This document shows, piece after piece, positions 63,909 to 64,000 of a DNA stretch of 64,000 nucleotides. The DNA is taken from NCBI RefSeq assembly GCF_002355955.1, contig NZ_AP017368.1:558001-622000 (forward strand). The letters run 5' to 3'. Below the pieces are notes generated by a model, which was given only the letters and a program-made list of their open reading frames with translations, was not told the origin of the DNA and searched no databases. The first letter of the stretch is position 1, and each line of letters opens with the position of its first letter. The position numbers and the translations under genes are program-made. Source of the stretch: Candidatus Desulfovibrio trichonymphae (GTDB lineage: Bacteria; Desulfobacterota; Desulfovibrionia; Desulfovibrionales; Desulfovibrionaceae).

Positions 63909-64000
63909 GTGTTTGATCAACCGTTTGTCCACGACTGCCCGATACAGGCTATTGACCCGCGTGTGCGCCTCGGGCTTGCGGGCCTTGTCGCCGTATGCTT
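63909..64000 (+). CDS. nikQ: ECF transporter transmembrane protein (NikQ/CbiQ), 5' end only
   Basis: From GTG 63909 the frame reads VFDQPFVHDCPIQAIDPRVR and LGLAGLVAVC to the window edge. I-x-x-I-D-P-R-V-R is the usual N-terminus of CbiQ-type T components. It follows nikL by 12 bp. The ATPase (nikO) is expected just beyond the window. Confidence 0.75.
   Translation, partial: MFDQPFVHDCPIQAIDPRVRLGLAGLVAVC

Overview
The window looks like a chromosome segment of a Desulfovibrio-type sulfate reducer (Desulfovibrionaceae) whose genome is eroding. The lineage call rests on family-specific genes and layouts: the PxxKW cysteine-rich protein, a MucR-type regulator, a periplasmic CbiK cobaltochelatase next to a corrinoid/iron ABC transporter and cobI, the NikK/NikM/NikL nickel cassette, an AICAR-transformylase-only PurH, and futalosine-pathway menaquinone genes. 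Housekeeping genes are intact, but about 16 genes are frameshifted, internally deleted or reduced to stubs. That pattern suggests a host-restricted or endosymbiotic desulfovibrio, such as the termite-protist symbiont Ca. Desulfovibrio trichonymphae. The species-level idea is inference, not something the sequence proves.

Layout. 1-5.9 kb: mnmG (cut by the window edge), a broken M20 peptidase, the PxxKW gene, an AT-rich decayed island with a vsr relic, an MBL-fold hydrolase and ubiX. 6-9.5 kb: a MacB-like ABC pair whose ATPase carries an unusual glycosyltransferase-like extension, then a broken SUMF1-like secreted protein. 9.7-14.6 kb: a cobalamin riboswitch, periplasmic cbiK, a BtuCDF/FecBCD-type transporter and precorrin-2 methyltransferase. 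14.6-16.6 kb: relic of a small replicon or prophage satellite (DUF927 helicase/primase remnant, TGTCCC/GGGACA iteron clusters, and an inverted repeat of about 110-130 bp flanking a broken DUF4410 lipoprotein gene). 16.8-20 kb: dead sppA, acyl-CoA synthetase, cupin regulator. 20.2-30 kb: purH, cbiA, LpdD-like protein, bioB, mucR, a lipoprotein, rlpA, trmFO, rplU-rpmA. 30.4-38 kb: an MJ1255-type glycosyltransferase, a dead NMT1/THI5-type ABC operon, thiD, a double M16 peptidase, livK and autotransporter relics. 38-42.4 kb: tRNA-Gly(CCC), tRNA-Arg(CCG), then gcvH, osmC, MFS/PAS and CRP/FNR relics around an intact lpdA. 42.5-46.4 kb: gatCA and dnaK. 46.7-54.7 kb: metNIQ, a phosphoesterase, 5-formyl-THF cyclo-ligase, menG/ubiE, a UDP-sugar dehydrogenase, futalosine hydrolase and a polyprenyl diphosphate synthase. 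54.7-64 kb: a PurSL fusion, two envelope-polysaccharide genes, grpE and a nickel ECF transporter operon that runs off the end. Two short IS200/IS605-like end sequences sit directly behind the stop codons of the prenyl synthase and nikK.

How the genes work together. What survives is tied to cofactors and translation: corrinoid chelation, uptake and methylation, nickel import, biotin, thiamine, menaquinone, purines, tRNA modification, amidotransferase and chaperones. What is dying is mostly environmental: regulators, uptake systems, peptidases, stress proteins, restriction-linked repair and surface proteins. No intact transposase, integrase or CRISPR array was seen. I found no clear intact novel defence or mobile system; the strongest unusual signals are the iteron/inverted-repeat relic, the ABC-glycosyltransferase fusion and the IS605-like end elements.
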